NCBI GenBank assembly: GCA_013297575.1
Contig: JAAFHO010000162.1
Location: forward strand, 1-9,523
Origin: Chitinophagales bacterium
GTDB taxonomy: Bacteria; Bacteroidota; Bacteroidia; Chitinophagales; Saprospiraceae
Direction of reading: 5' to 3'
DNA length: 9,523 nt
Positions 1 to 6,737 of the stretch are shown here, one piece after another (within the stretch, counting starts at the first letter, position 1; every line of letters begins with the position of its first letter). The notes under the pieces were generated by a model. That model did no database searches, was not told the DNA's origin, and saw nothing but the letters and a program-made list of their open reading frames with translations. The position numbers were made by a program, and so were the translations under genes.

Positions 1-1074
1 CTGAGTTGGACTTGGGAATTATGGGAGCAAGCGTTTCGCACCCATGCGTTGATGCACTTTTTGTCGGAAAAAATCATTTGGGAATTTGATTTGGGACACG
101 AAAAAATAACAGGAATGGCCTTGCCCGATAGCATACTCCGGCACGATGGCTCCGTTCCTTACCCGGCCCCCGAAACCATTCAGCAGATCAGAATTTGGCA
201 TCCAGTAACGGCAACGGTGGCGGAAATACTTGCTTGGCGCAACTTTTTGCTCGAAAAACAATGGCGGCAGCCTTTCAAACAAGCATTCCGCGAAATATAC
301 CTCCTTACCGATGCCGAATTGGTGACCGTGAACCATTCCAATCGCTTTGCAGGGCATATCCTAAAAACGAACAACCTGTTAGCGATAGCACCACAGCGCG
401 GCTGGGATTTTGTGTATGAACATTACGATGGCGCCTTCCCAAAACGCAACCTCCCGGCTTGGGGACTACGGGCCGATTATGATCTGGCGCAAGCACCGTT
501 GGGTGGGGTAAGTCCAACAGGGCGTTTGCATTTTCAGCCGATGCAGGGCGATACCACGTGGGTCAATCTGATAGAGGTGCCACCCGTCGTTTTTTCCGAA
601 GTGATGCGCGATGTGGATATGTTTGTCGCCATTACTTCTATTGGTAGCGATCCCAATTGGCAAGCCAATGGAGATGATCAACGGCAGTATTGGCGTAATT
701 ATGCTTACGGTGCGTTGTCGGAAACTCAAAGCGCCGAAGAACGCAAAAAAATACTGGAATTAATGATTCCACGCACCAAAATCGCAAAAGTGGCGCATGT
801 GGAAGGTAATTTTGTCGTGGTGACAGGCAAATTCCGTACTTATAAAATCAATATTGGCAGTGGCAATATTTTGATGCTGCCCAACGACCAATACTTGTGC
901 ATTGTACCTGCGCCTGCGGAAGTATCAACAGTACAAAATAAAGTATGGTTACCATTTGAGGGCGATAGTCTGCTTACTTTAATTTTAAGTAAATGCTTTC
1001 TATTGGCTGAAGATGATAAAATTAAGGACGGAAGTATTTTAAGTCAAATCCGAATTAAATTTACTGAAATTTAA
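1..1074 (+). CDS. DUF4132 (YehI/MolR-like) protein, C-terminal part
   Basis: The reading frame is open from base 1, so this is the C-terminal 357 residues of a longer protein. The ATG at base 49 is internal and not the true start. Visible residues 1-29 contain the WELWEQAFRTHALMHFLSE stretch typical of the DUF4132 region. Near residues 281-302 lies the GSGNILMLPNDQYLCIVP block, followed by a tail with LLAEDDKIKD and SQI; these match the C-terminal domain (DUF7737 type) found in WGR/DUF4132 proteins such as E. coli YehI. The biochemical function of the family is unknown; the old name MolR (molybdate regulation) is not a demonstrated activity. Family members are large cytoplasmic proteins often encoded near a MoxR-type AAA ATPase and a VWA-domain protein, which would lie upstream of this window. 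The next gene follows after 24 AT-rich bases, so co-transcription is likely. The family assignment is from memory of motifs and is quite secure. Confidence 0.9.
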   Translation: MSWTWELWEQAFRTHALMHFLSEKIIWEFDLGHEKITGMALPDSILRHDGSVPYPAPETIQQIRIWHPVTATVAEILAWRNFLLEKQWRQPFKQAFREIYLLTDAELVTVNHSNRFAGHILKTNNLLAIAPQRGWDFVYEHYDGAFPKRNLPAWGLRADYDLAQAPLGGVSPTGRLHFQPMQGDTTWVNLIEVPPVVFSEVMRDVDMFVAITSIGSDPNWQANGDDQRQYWRNYAYGALSETQSAEERKKILELMIPRTKIAKVAHVEGNFVVVTGKFRTYKINIGSGNILMLPNDQYLCIVPAPAEVSTVQNKVWLPFEGDSLLTLILSKCFLLAEDDKIKDGSILSQIRIKFTEI

Positions 1075-1098
1075 ATAAAATAAAAAACATCCAACAAT

Positions 1099-1497
1099 AT
1101 GCAAACAATAGTATTCCAGGACGAAACAGTAAGCGGAGACATCCTGCGCACTATCGAAATCATGGTGGAAAACGAAATGATGATGGTACGCGACCTGATC
1201 GCGGCACGCGTGCGCAAAGAGGTAGAGACCTATAACGCGCAGGCGCAAGAGTACTTTCAGGGCTTAATACAGCCATCCGATGCCGAAGCGACACTTAATG
1301 GTTACACGTATAAAATGCGCAATAAAAGGCACGTTGATCCTGAAAAACAGGTGTTTGTTGCTTGGGATGCGTTTCAGAAAAACCGCTTTTTTATCATGAT
1401 CGATAATAAGCAAGTGGCAGATTTGGACGAAGCGATATTGGTGGAAGCATCCACTAAAGTGTCGTTTTTGCGGTTAATGCCGTTGGTGGGTGGTTGA
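1099..1497 (+). CDS. Small DUF4132-associated protein with ubiquitin-like/MoaD-like Gly-Gly tail
   Basis: This is a complete 132-residue protein with no signal peptide or membrane segment, so it is cytoplasmic. Similar hypothetical proteins occur beside DUF4132 genes. Residues 3-8 and 18-25 look like two beta strands, and residues 29-50 form a charged helix (MVRDLIAARVRKEVETYN). Residues 51-95 are a probable insert. The C-terminal third reads like the end of a MoaD/ThiS beta-grasp protein: DNKQVADLDEAI at 102-113, VSFL at 121-124, then PLVGG, with the two glycines as the last residues before TGA. MoaD-type sulfur carriers and ubiquitin-like modifiers use exactly such a terminal diglycine as the activated group. 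No E1-like enzyme is visible in the window, so function is inference: a modifier, a sulfur carrier, or a beta-grasp scaffold whose GG is incidental. The start is the only in-frame ATG that fits; there is no Shine-Dalgarno, as usual in Bacteroidota. Confidence 0.85.
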   Translation: MQTIVFQDETVSGDILRTIEIMVENEMMMVRDLIAARVRKEVETYNAQAQEYFQGLIQPSDAEATLNGYTYKMRNKRHVDPEKQVFVAWDAFQKNRFFIMIDNKQVADLDEAILVEASTKVSFLRLMPLVGG

Positions 1498-1515
1498 TTT
1501 TTATAGGTGCATATT

Positions 1516-1577
1516 GAAAAGGGGTAACCACAAATACCTATCCTACATGGCTTTTTAGCCAATAGTTACCCCTTTCC
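1516..1577. repeat. Nested inverted repeat, possible operon-end hairpin
   Basis: An 11-bp perfect stem is formed by AAAGGGGTAAC (1518-1528) and GTTACCCCTTT (1565-1575), with one more G/C pair possible after a mismatch. Inside the 36-base loop lies a second stem, GGCT (1549-1552) and AGCC (1557-1560), around TTTT. It starts 18 bases after the stop of the Gly-Gly gene. There is no U-tract after the stem, so it is not a classical intrinsic terminator. It could protect the mRNA 3' end or be a REP-like element. Confidence 0.6.
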
Positions 1578-1791
1578 TATGTCCTTTAATGTGCTTTCGA
1601 GTACTACTACGCATCCAAGCGGGTATATATACGTGTTTTTAAAAATGGGTATTTGTACGCTTATCCATTTGATGGTCTTCCTCCCACCTTTGCATCGTCA
1701 ATTGGTACAAATTTTTCTGCTCTTTTGACAGACAGAGCAGGTATAAAAAAAGCGGAACTGCTGTCACAGTTTACTTTTTACATGTATTTTT

Positions 1792-1836
1792 TTTCAACTT
1801 CAATTTTAATTTTTAATTTCAACTTCAATTTTAATT
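1792..1836. repeat. 25-base-period direct repeat abutting a start codon
   Basis: Two identical 20-base copies (1792-1811 and 1817-1836) are separated by five bases (TTTAA). Each copy carries CAACTTCAATT. The second copy ends on the base before the ATG at 1837, so the repeat forms the whole proximal leader of the next gene. No Shine-Dalgarno is present. It is unusual for an exact repeat to sit here; copy number could affect translation or leader structure. Confidence 0.85.
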
Positions 1837-2964
1837 ATGTCTAACAGCAATTTAAATAATTTGAACAATTATTTTAAAGCAAAATATTCCGGCAAACTCG
1901 TGGATAATGGCACTGCTATTGAATTTACAACTCAAGACTCTAAATACCGCGTTAATCTGCCCACTGGAACGATTTCCAGCAATGGCGAAATGGATCTTAC
2001 GCTCAGCCTTACGCATATTCGAGGTGGTGCAAAAGACGATGTCGCGACGATCAAAGTAAAATACGATGCCCAAGGCAACTACAAAAGCCCGCCAACTGTT
2101 TCTTGGAAAGCAGGAAGTGATGCCCAAGTGCCTGATTGGGTGACTACTGGCGTAAATATAGTAGGGGGCGTTTGTGTCGGTGTAGAAGAATTAATAGGTC
2201 TGTTCACCGCGCCTGAAACGGCAGGAGCGAGCGTAGTTCTTGTACAAGGTGTTGCTGCTACTACGCTTACGATTACCGAAGCAGTTACTAAAGGTATCTC
2301 TATATACAACGATGTTGCAGAACGCGTATGTAAAATAGCCGACGACGGTGGCCGCTTATACTTCTCTGCGGTGGCTACGCATGCCCTTAACCGACTCGAT
2401 ACTTCGGTGCTGGAGTACATCAACGGAGGATCTATTCCCAAAACCCTCAATTTCAAGAACAGTATGTTCAAAGATGCCATCGGTGCAGGTAAATACCAAG
2501 ATGATAAAGACGGCGAAGCAGTAGAGTACCATACCAACGGCGATTACTACCGCACTTGGTTTGCCGATGAATCAGTAAATTATGGCAATACGGGTCTTTT
2601 ACTTTCCTGTAAAATTGATGGCGTGCGCGATGCCAATAAAGACGACCATATTGCACTTACTGCCATGTACGATATTGCGGGCAACCTTTTTTCCGCACAA
2701 GCGGTATTGCAAATGAAAAATGAAGATACCGTAACAACTGGCTCGGTAACTTATAACGAGAATGGCCAGGTGATCCAAGTTACGGATAAGGGGACTTTTG
2801 TATTATCTAAATTTACCAGCGTGGTTCAAGCCATTGATAATGCATTGGAAAGTGCTATGCAAACCGCAAAGCATTACGACAACTACTCCGATGCGCGTAA
2901 AGCTTTACCTGATATTGTACAGGTTAACCTAAAATGGATGGCTGAGTCTATTGTAGTGGGTTAA
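1837..2964 (+). CDS. Unrecognised protein: duplicated beta-rich domain around a hydrophobic segment
   Basis: I do not recognise this 375-residue family. The sequence shows an internal duplication. Residues 13-91 and 211-294 align nearly without gaps, with shared marks AIEF/AVEY (27-30 and 228-231), YR (37-38 and 238-239), LTLS/LLLS (54-57 and 254-257), KDD (66-68 and 268-270) and YDxxGN (76-81 and 278-283). The copies look beta-rich. Between them residues 102-150 are hydrophobic and rich in Gly, Ala, Val and Thr, then a more polar helix-like stretch follows to about 200. The tail (325-375) is probably helical. There is no N-terminal signal peptide. A hydrophobic centre held between two beta domains could be a membrane-inserting region or a buried core; a pore-forming or effector role is speculation only. 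The gene stands alone, with a structured leader before it and a strong terminator after it. Confidence 0.85.
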   Translation: MSNSNLNNLNNYFKAKYSGKLVDNGTAIEFTTQDSKYRVNLPTGTISSNGEMDLTLSLTHIRGGAKDDVATIKVKYDAQGNYKSPPTVSWKAGSDAQVPDWVTTGVNIVGGVCVGVEELIGLFTAPETAGASVVLVQGVAATTLTITEAVTKGISIYNDVAERVCKIADDGGRLYFSAVATHALNRLDTSVLEYINGGSIPKTLNFKNSMFKDAIGAGKYQDDKDGEAVEYHTNGDYYRTWFADESVNYGNTGLLLSCKIDGVRDANKDDHIALTAMYDIAGNLFSAQAVLQMKNEDTVTTGSVTYNENGQVIQVTDKGTFVLSKFTSVVQAIDNALESAMQTAKHYDNYSDARKALPDIVQVNLKWMAESIVVG

Positions 2965-2999
2965 ACCGCTCTTTGGGAATTTTGTATTTGCATTAAATT

Positions 3000-3040
3000 A
3001 AACAAGACTTGTATCGGCACACGGTACAGGTCTTGTTTTT
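3000..3040 (+). terminator. Intrinsic terminator of the duplicated-domain gene
   Basis: A 14-bp stem with one G-U wobble is formed by 3000-3013 (AACAAGACTTGTA core) and 3025-3038 (TACAGGTCTTGTT core) around an 11-base loop, and the descending arm runs into TTTTT at 3036-3040. It lies 36 bases past the stop at 2964. The A-run on the ascending side may let it act in both directions, but no minus-strand gene ends here. Confidence 0.9.
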
Positions 3041-3061
3041 CTGAATAACAGTAAACAATTT

Positions 3062-3092
3062 TTTGTGAATTATGGACAAACGCCTATCTTTG
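3062..3092 (+). promoter_or_regulatory. Bacteroidota housekeeping-sigma promoter of the M48 gene
   Basis: TTTG at 3062-3065 is followed by exactly 19 bases and then TATCTTTG at 3085-3092. This matches the -33/-7 consensus TTTG-N19-TANNTTTG of the Bacteroidota primary sigma factor at every fixed position. Transcription should start near 3098-3101, giving a leader of about 30 bases before the ATG at 3130. It lies directly after the terminator, so the M48 gene is its own transcription unit. Confidence 0.85.
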
Positions 3093-3129
3093 CAGGGCAT
3101 CTCCCCCTATTTTCACTCAACATCTTTCC

Positions 3130-4623
3130 ATGACTGCTGGAATCCTTCAAAAAACACCTTGCGCCGCCACATTTTGGCGGGGAGCATTTTATGTCATTCT
3201 ATTTGCTTTTCCATGCCTTGCCCATAGTCAAACTACGCGGCAAAACCCCTATTTTTCTTCGGAAAGTACAACTCAACAGGGTAAATTAGCAGAGCAAACA
3301 GCCACATCTGTCCGAAATGTGTTCCAACCTCCCTCAAGGTTTGATAAAGCGACAAAAGAAGATTACCTAAAAAAAAGGGAAATAATCGCAACGGATATCG
3401 CTGCTGAAATCAAAAATTACGCCATCGCCGATGATGTTCTATGGCCATTTCTCCAAAAAATACACGCTAAAATAGTAGCGGCTAACCCCTCAATGAAGGA
3501 TACCCGAGTGCTACTGATAGCCGATCCTACACCCAATGCGTACTGCATCGGCGAGGGTACATTTGTGGTACATGTAGGGTTATTGGCGGGACTAGAAAAC
3601 GAAGATCAGGTCGCTTTTGTGCTTTGCCACGAAATGGCGCACTATGCCTTCCAACACGCTACTAAGGGGCTCGAAACCACTGTTGAACAATTGAACAGCA
3701 AGGCTTTTAAGGCAAAAATAAAAGAATTAGAAGCCAAGGAATTCAACCGATACGAGCAGATGGAAGCAGTGCTGAAAAATATGCTTTTTAATAGCCGCTA
3801 CCACAGTCGTAATCACGAGCGACAATCAGACTCGTTGGCCTATCACTTCTTTGTACGCACCCAATTTAATCATACGCAGGCCAAAAGGCTCATGGAAGTA
3901 TTTGAGCATATCGACGAACCACTTCGAGATACCGTACTGGATATAAAGACCAATTTTGGCTGCACACAGCATCCTTTCCAAGAGCAGTGGACGACAAATG
4001 CAAGTGGCTCGGTGTGGGATGCCGCACACGAAGCACAGGTACAGGCCAACAAAGCATTCCGGGATTCCGTCAGCACGCATCCTGATTGGAAAGAACGCTT
4101 AATATGGTTGCAACCATTGGTGGACAAAATTACCCCAACGCCACAGCCTGCCGAGCAGCCCACCATCGACTATGCCACTATTCGCTATTTGGCAGCGATA
4201 GAAAGCGTGGAATCTTGGGCCAATTTTGGACGTTTCGATAAGGTATTGTTTCTAGCCACCCAATACCAACGCGTTTATCCCAAATGCCTCTATTTCCAAG
4301 AAGTTAAAGCATTGGCTTTGTATCAATTGTACCAACATGCCAAAGACCACGACCTAGCCACAGTATTGGCGCAATCTTCATATAGCAGACCTGAAAAATA
4401 CAATCATTTCCTCGATTTTTTGAATAACCTACGGATGAAGGAACTATTGGCGCTGGCCGAATGCAGTCTTACCCAATTACCCACAGATAAGGGCGAGTAC
4501 GGACTATTGGCGGCCTATCAATTAGCAAAAGCAAAAGAAGACCGAGCAACGGCCAATACCACCAAAAAAGAATACCTCTCGCGCTTTAAAAATGGGCGAT
4601 TTGTAGATTATTTTAAGGAATAG
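3130..4623 (+). CDS. Secreted M48-family zinc metalloprotease with helical C-terminal region
   Basis: This 497-residue protein begins with a signal peptide (hydrophobic stretch about 17-30, likely cut after AHS at 31-33), so it is exported to the periplasm or held at the envelope. The zinc motif HEMAH is at 167-171, giving the two histidine ligands and the catalytic Glu168. The third ligand is most likely Glu230 in NHERQSD, with Asp234 in the usual ExxxD position. The preceding GEGTFVVHVGLL strand (141-152) and the order of these motifs are typical of M48 peptidases, the family of Oma1, HtpX and bacterial BepA. Residues about 345-497 are rich in Ala and Leu helices and look like TPR-type repeats, as in BepA-like proteins that tie proteolysis to outer-membrane protein quality control. 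That role is inferred, not shown. It has its own promoter, and no partner gene is attached. Confidence 0.93.
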   Translation: MTAGILQKTPCAATFWRGAFYVILFAFPCLAHSQTTRQNPYFSSESTTQQGKLAEQTATSVRNVFQPPSRFDKATKEDYLKKREIIATDIAAEIKNYAIADDVLWPFLQKIHAKIVAANPSMKDTRVLLIADPTPNAYCIGEGTFVVHVGLLAGLENEDQVAFVLCHEMAHYAFQHATKGLETTVEQLNSKAFKAKIKELEAKEFNRYEQMEAVLKNMLFNSRYHSRNHERQSDSLAYHFFVRTQFNHTQAKRLMEVFEHIDEPLRDTVLDIKTNFGCTQHPFQEQWTTNASGSVWDAAHEAQVQANKAFRDSVSTHPDWKERLIWLQPLVDKITPTPQPAEQPTIDYATIRYLAAIESVESWANFGRFDKVLFLATQYQRVYPKCLYFQEVKALALYQLYQHAKDHDLATVLAQSSYSRPEKYNHFLDFLNNLRMKELLALAECSLTQLPTDKGEYGLLAAYQLAKAKEDRATANTTKKEYLSRFKNGRFVDYFKE

Positions 4624-4816
4624 ATGGTCATTGCTGCTGTACTCTTTCGGCCAAAATATTAGCGGCTAAGTTTTTACATATTTTTCAAAAAAAAGCAGAC
4701 AAATGGTTACAATTCCCCCAAAATGTGAATTAATGGTGAAGTAATAATAGATTTTGCCAAAAAACGTTCGATTACTTTGAAGTTAACCAATTTTTTATAA
4801 ATGTAGTATGCTTTTC

Positions 4817-4970
4817 TACAACGAAGTGCACAAAGACGTAGATTGGACGCTTCGCTTTTTTTAGAACATAGAGCGTAAACCCTACGCTTTGTTAACTTTG
4901 TGTTCTTTGTGCTCTTTTGTGGTGGATACATGTGTACGCTAAGTCTTTGTGGTAGAACACAAAGCGTTGC
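4817..4970. repeat. CTTTG-type 9-base repeats in both orientations
   Basis: On the plus strand CTTTG or CTTTTG starts at 4887, 4896, 4905 and 4914, an exact 9-base period, and again at 4945. On the minus strand CTTTGTGC (4835-4828) is followed 9 bases on by CTTCG (4826-4822). The inverted copies flank a small hairpin, AGCGTA (4872-4877) and TACGCT (4883-4888). A second hairpin is CTTTGTG (4945-4951) with CACAAAG (4958-4964). The sequence resembles the CTTTGTG/CTTTGCG short-unit repeats that I know as common, usually unannotated, intergenic elements of Bacteroidota and some other phyla. A 7-base direct repeat GTGTACG occurs at 4932 and 4981. Confidence 0.75.
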
Positions 4971-5064
4971 ACGCACTAAAGTGTACGTTTCCTCATTTGT
5001 GATTCATGAAAAAAAACACAATTTACAGGCAAGTTTATTTTACTATGTGCTAAAACTCGTTCAT

Positions 5065-5095
5065 TTTTCCAAAAATAATATATTTTTTACCTTAT
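5065..5095 (+). promoter_or_regulatory. Weak candidate promoter of the DUF6770-like gene
   Basis: TTTT at 5065-5068, 19 bases, then TACCTTAT at 5088-5095 gives the right spacing for a Bacteroidota -33/-7 promoter, with one mismatch in the first element and two in the second. Start of transcription would be near 5102, about 22 bases before the ATG. AT-rich sequence makes chance matches likely. Confidence 0.35.
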
Positions 5096-5123
5096 TTATC
5101 ATTCCAAATCTTACATTATTATC

Positions 5124-6674
5124 ATGACAAAACTTAAGTTTTTAATTGTCTTTTGTCTCCTGACAATGGGTATTACCCAAGCATTTGCCCAAACTTACAA
5201 GGTGGACGGCATTGAGTCATTTAACCGAAATGGTATTAAAGCCATTAAAAACGGCGCCGAGATTACCGGTTATATCCTTTTTTATAAAACCGATAAAGCC
5301 GACTCCAAAAACAACAATTATGCTTTCGAACTATTGGACGAAAAACTCAATAAAGTAAATCGCGTAAAAGTTACCCTGCCCAAACAATCCAGCCTGATAC
5401 AATCGGCCTATAATGGCGAAACACTGGGGCTGATGTTTTACGACTCCAAAGAAGGTAGCTATATTTTCAAAGCGTATGACAAAACCCTAAAACTAGCAGG
5501 CTCAGCCACCGCCAAAGACCTCAACAAGTACGAAAAAGCGGTTATGGAACGCATGGAAGCAGAAGAGGCTGCTTCGTATTATGGTATTCAGGCAGTTCCC
5601 GGAAAAGGCTTTGTCCGCGCTGGTTATGGTGAAGACAAAGACCAGTTTTCTGTTACGATGTACGATACGAATTTTAAGAAAAAATGGAGGTATCAAACCC
5701 CTGATGGTAGCAAAGGGATGGAAACCTTTATTTTATCGGATATTTCGGATAAGTACGTATCGGGGCTTACCATGCGCCGCAAAGGCATGATGTCCACCAA
5801 ATTTGAATATTACCTCACGGTTTTTGATATTGAAACAGGTAAAAAAATGGTGGACGCATCGGTTGAAAGTACGAAAGAAAACTTGTCTATTTCGGCGACA
5901 AATCTGCTCGATAACGACGAAATTTTGGTACAAGGAGAATACTACGACCTAGATGATAAAGCAGGTGTAAATAAAAGCAATGGCTTATACCTGAAAAAAT
6001 ACGATATAAAAACAGCAAAATCTATTAGCGAAACTAAATTTTCATGGGCATCGGATATCAAAAAACTATTTGATGCGAAAGGCAAAGAAAGTATCGAGGA
6101 CAATTATGTCAATTACCCAATGGACTTTATCAAAGCCACCAACGGGCATTACTATATCGTGTATGAGCAATTTAAAAAAGCCGCCGATGGCGTAGGTATT
6201 GCGGTGATTGCTTTGGGCGGACAAGCCAGTGCTGTAAAAGTAAAAATTGGAAATATTTGGGTCTTTGAAATAGATGCCAATTACAAACCGGTTGGCATTA
6301 AATACTATGAAAAAGATGCCAGTAGTGTGGGGTTGCCAGCAGGTTCAGGCATGTATGGATCGGGTTTATTGGGTATGTTTGCCAAAGGAATTGGTGGCTT
6401 CGATTACCAATTTACACAGCAAAGCCTAGACAAGTCCACTTTTAATGTTTCCTACCTCAACTACGACCGCGAAAGTGGCGAAAAAACCAAAACAATTGTA
6501 GGCAATATCTTTTTGGCTAAAGATGGCAGCCTAAACTATGACAAAGTAGATATTACTGCGGCTAAAAAAACAAATCGCGCCATTTACCCTGCTTCGGGCA
6601 ATAGCGTTATGCTTGCCGTCTATAATATTAAGGGAGAAAGTTTGGAATTGAAGTTGGTGAAATTGAATTATTAA
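5124..6674 (+). CDS. Secreted Bacteroidota protein of unknown function, DUF6770-like
   Basis: The 516-residue product starts with a clean signal peptide (hydrophobic 5-20, AFA before Gln23), so it is exported; there is no lipobox. The N-terminal part, with FNRNGIKAI, ITGYILFYKTDKAD, NNNYAFELLDEKLN and LGLMFYDSKEGSY, resembles the Bacteroidota DUF6770 family, which I recall from memory and cannot verify here. The chain is mostly alternating beta strands with repeating tyrosine/lysine-rich turns (such as YLTVFDIETGKK and YLKKYDIKTAKS), which suggests a propeller-like or stacked-sheet fold. Residues 403-428 form a Gly/Ser/Met-rich loop. No catalytic motif is visible. The gene is isolated from the M48 gene by 500 bases and converges on the thioredoxin gene. 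The ATG at 5124 is chosen because it directly precedes the signal peptide. Confidence 0.85.
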   Translation: MTKLKFLIVFCLLTMGITQAFAQTYKVDGIESFNRNGIKAIKNGAEITGYILFYKTDKADSKNNNYAFELLDEKLNKVNRVKVTLPKQSSLIQSAYNGETLGLMFYDSKEGSYIFKAYDKTLKLAGSATAKDLNKYEKAVMERMEAEEAASYYGIQAVPGKGFVRAGYGEDKDQFSVTMYDTNFKKKWRYQTPDGSKGMETFILSDISDKYVSGLTMRRKGMMSTKFEYYLTVFDIETGKKMVDASVESTKENLSISATNLLDNDEILVQGEYYDLDDKAGVNKSNGLYLKKYDIKTAKSISETKFSWASDIKKLFDAKGKESIEDNYVNYPMDFIKATNGHYYIVYEQFKKAADGVGIAVIALGGQASAVKVKIGNIWVFEIDANYKPVGIKYYEKDASSVGLPAGSGMYGSGLLGMFAKGIGGFDYQFTQQSLDKSTFNVSYLNYDRESGEKTKTIVGNIFLAKDGSLNYDKVDITAAKKTNRAIYPASGNSVMLAVYNIKGESLELKLVKLNY

Positions 6675-6686
6675 TAAAACCATTAT

Positions 6687-6729
6687 CCAGTATTCCGCAC
6701 TTTTAAAAGCAAAAAGCGCGGAATACTGG
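6687..6729. terminator. Shared hairpin between convergent genes
   Basis: A perfect 12-bp stem, CCAGTATTCCGC (6687-6698) with GCGGAATACTGG (6718-6729), fills the 63-base gap between the stop at 6674 (plus) and the stop at 6738 (minus). The 19-base loop contains the small palindrome CTTTTAAAAG. No long T-run follows on either strand, so it is a likely bidirectional transcript end of the weak-U type. Confidence 0.75.
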
Positions 6730-6737
6730 TATTGATC

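Larger units (their letters stand above)
1498..1836. other. Gene-free leader between the DUF4132 operon and the duplicated-domain gene
   Basis: These 339 bases contain no credible gene. They hold a nested inverted repeat (1516-1577), a 7-bp hairpin (CTGCTCT at 1717-1723 and AGAGCAG at 1734-1740), a possible degenerate -7 element (CACCTTTG at 1685-1692, with no TTTG at the expected -33 position) and a two-copy direct repeat touching the start codon at 1837. The only ORF, 63 codons at 1653-1844, ends in a run of alternating Phe and Asn from the AT-rich direct repeat and is not protein-like. Confidence 0.7.
4624..5123. other. 500-base gene-free region holding CTTTG-family repeats
   Basis: No convincing gene lies here. 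The first 190 bases are AT-rich and featureless apart from a weak GGCC/GGCT stem before a T-run (about 4652-4677) that might end the M48 transcript. Bases 4817-4970 hold repeats described separately. The last 150 bases are the AT-rich leader of the next gene. Two ORFs (75 codons plus at 4900-5127, 89 codons minus at 4707-4976) are translations of the repeats: their Cys/Leu/Phe-rich peptides are the usual artefact of CTTTG repeats. Confidence 0.7.

Noticed and set aside
49..51. ATG as the start of the DUF4132 gene
   Set aside because: The frame is open back to base 1 and the residues before this Met fit the DUF4132 family, so it is an internal Met of a protein cut by the window edge.
1725..1747. 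TTGACA and TATAAA as a sigma70-type promoter
   Set aside because: The spacing is only 11 bases instead of about 17, and Bacteroidota use a different consensus.
1653..1844. 63-codon plus-strand ORF
   Set aside because: Low-complexity product ending in alternating Phe/Asn from the AT-rich repeat; no family resemblance and it overlaps the next start.
4887..4922. Short regular repeats as a CRISPR array
   Set aside because: Units are about 5-9 bases with a 9-base period; there are no 20-40-base repeats, unique spacers or cas genes.
4707..4976. 89-codon minus-strand ORF
   Set aside because: It also reads through the repeats, in the opposite direction, with no protein-like conservation or start context.
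4900..5127. 75-codon plus-strand ORF
   Set aside because: It is a translation of the CTTTG repeats and AT-rich leader; its Cys/Phe/Leu-rich peptide is a known type of artefact.
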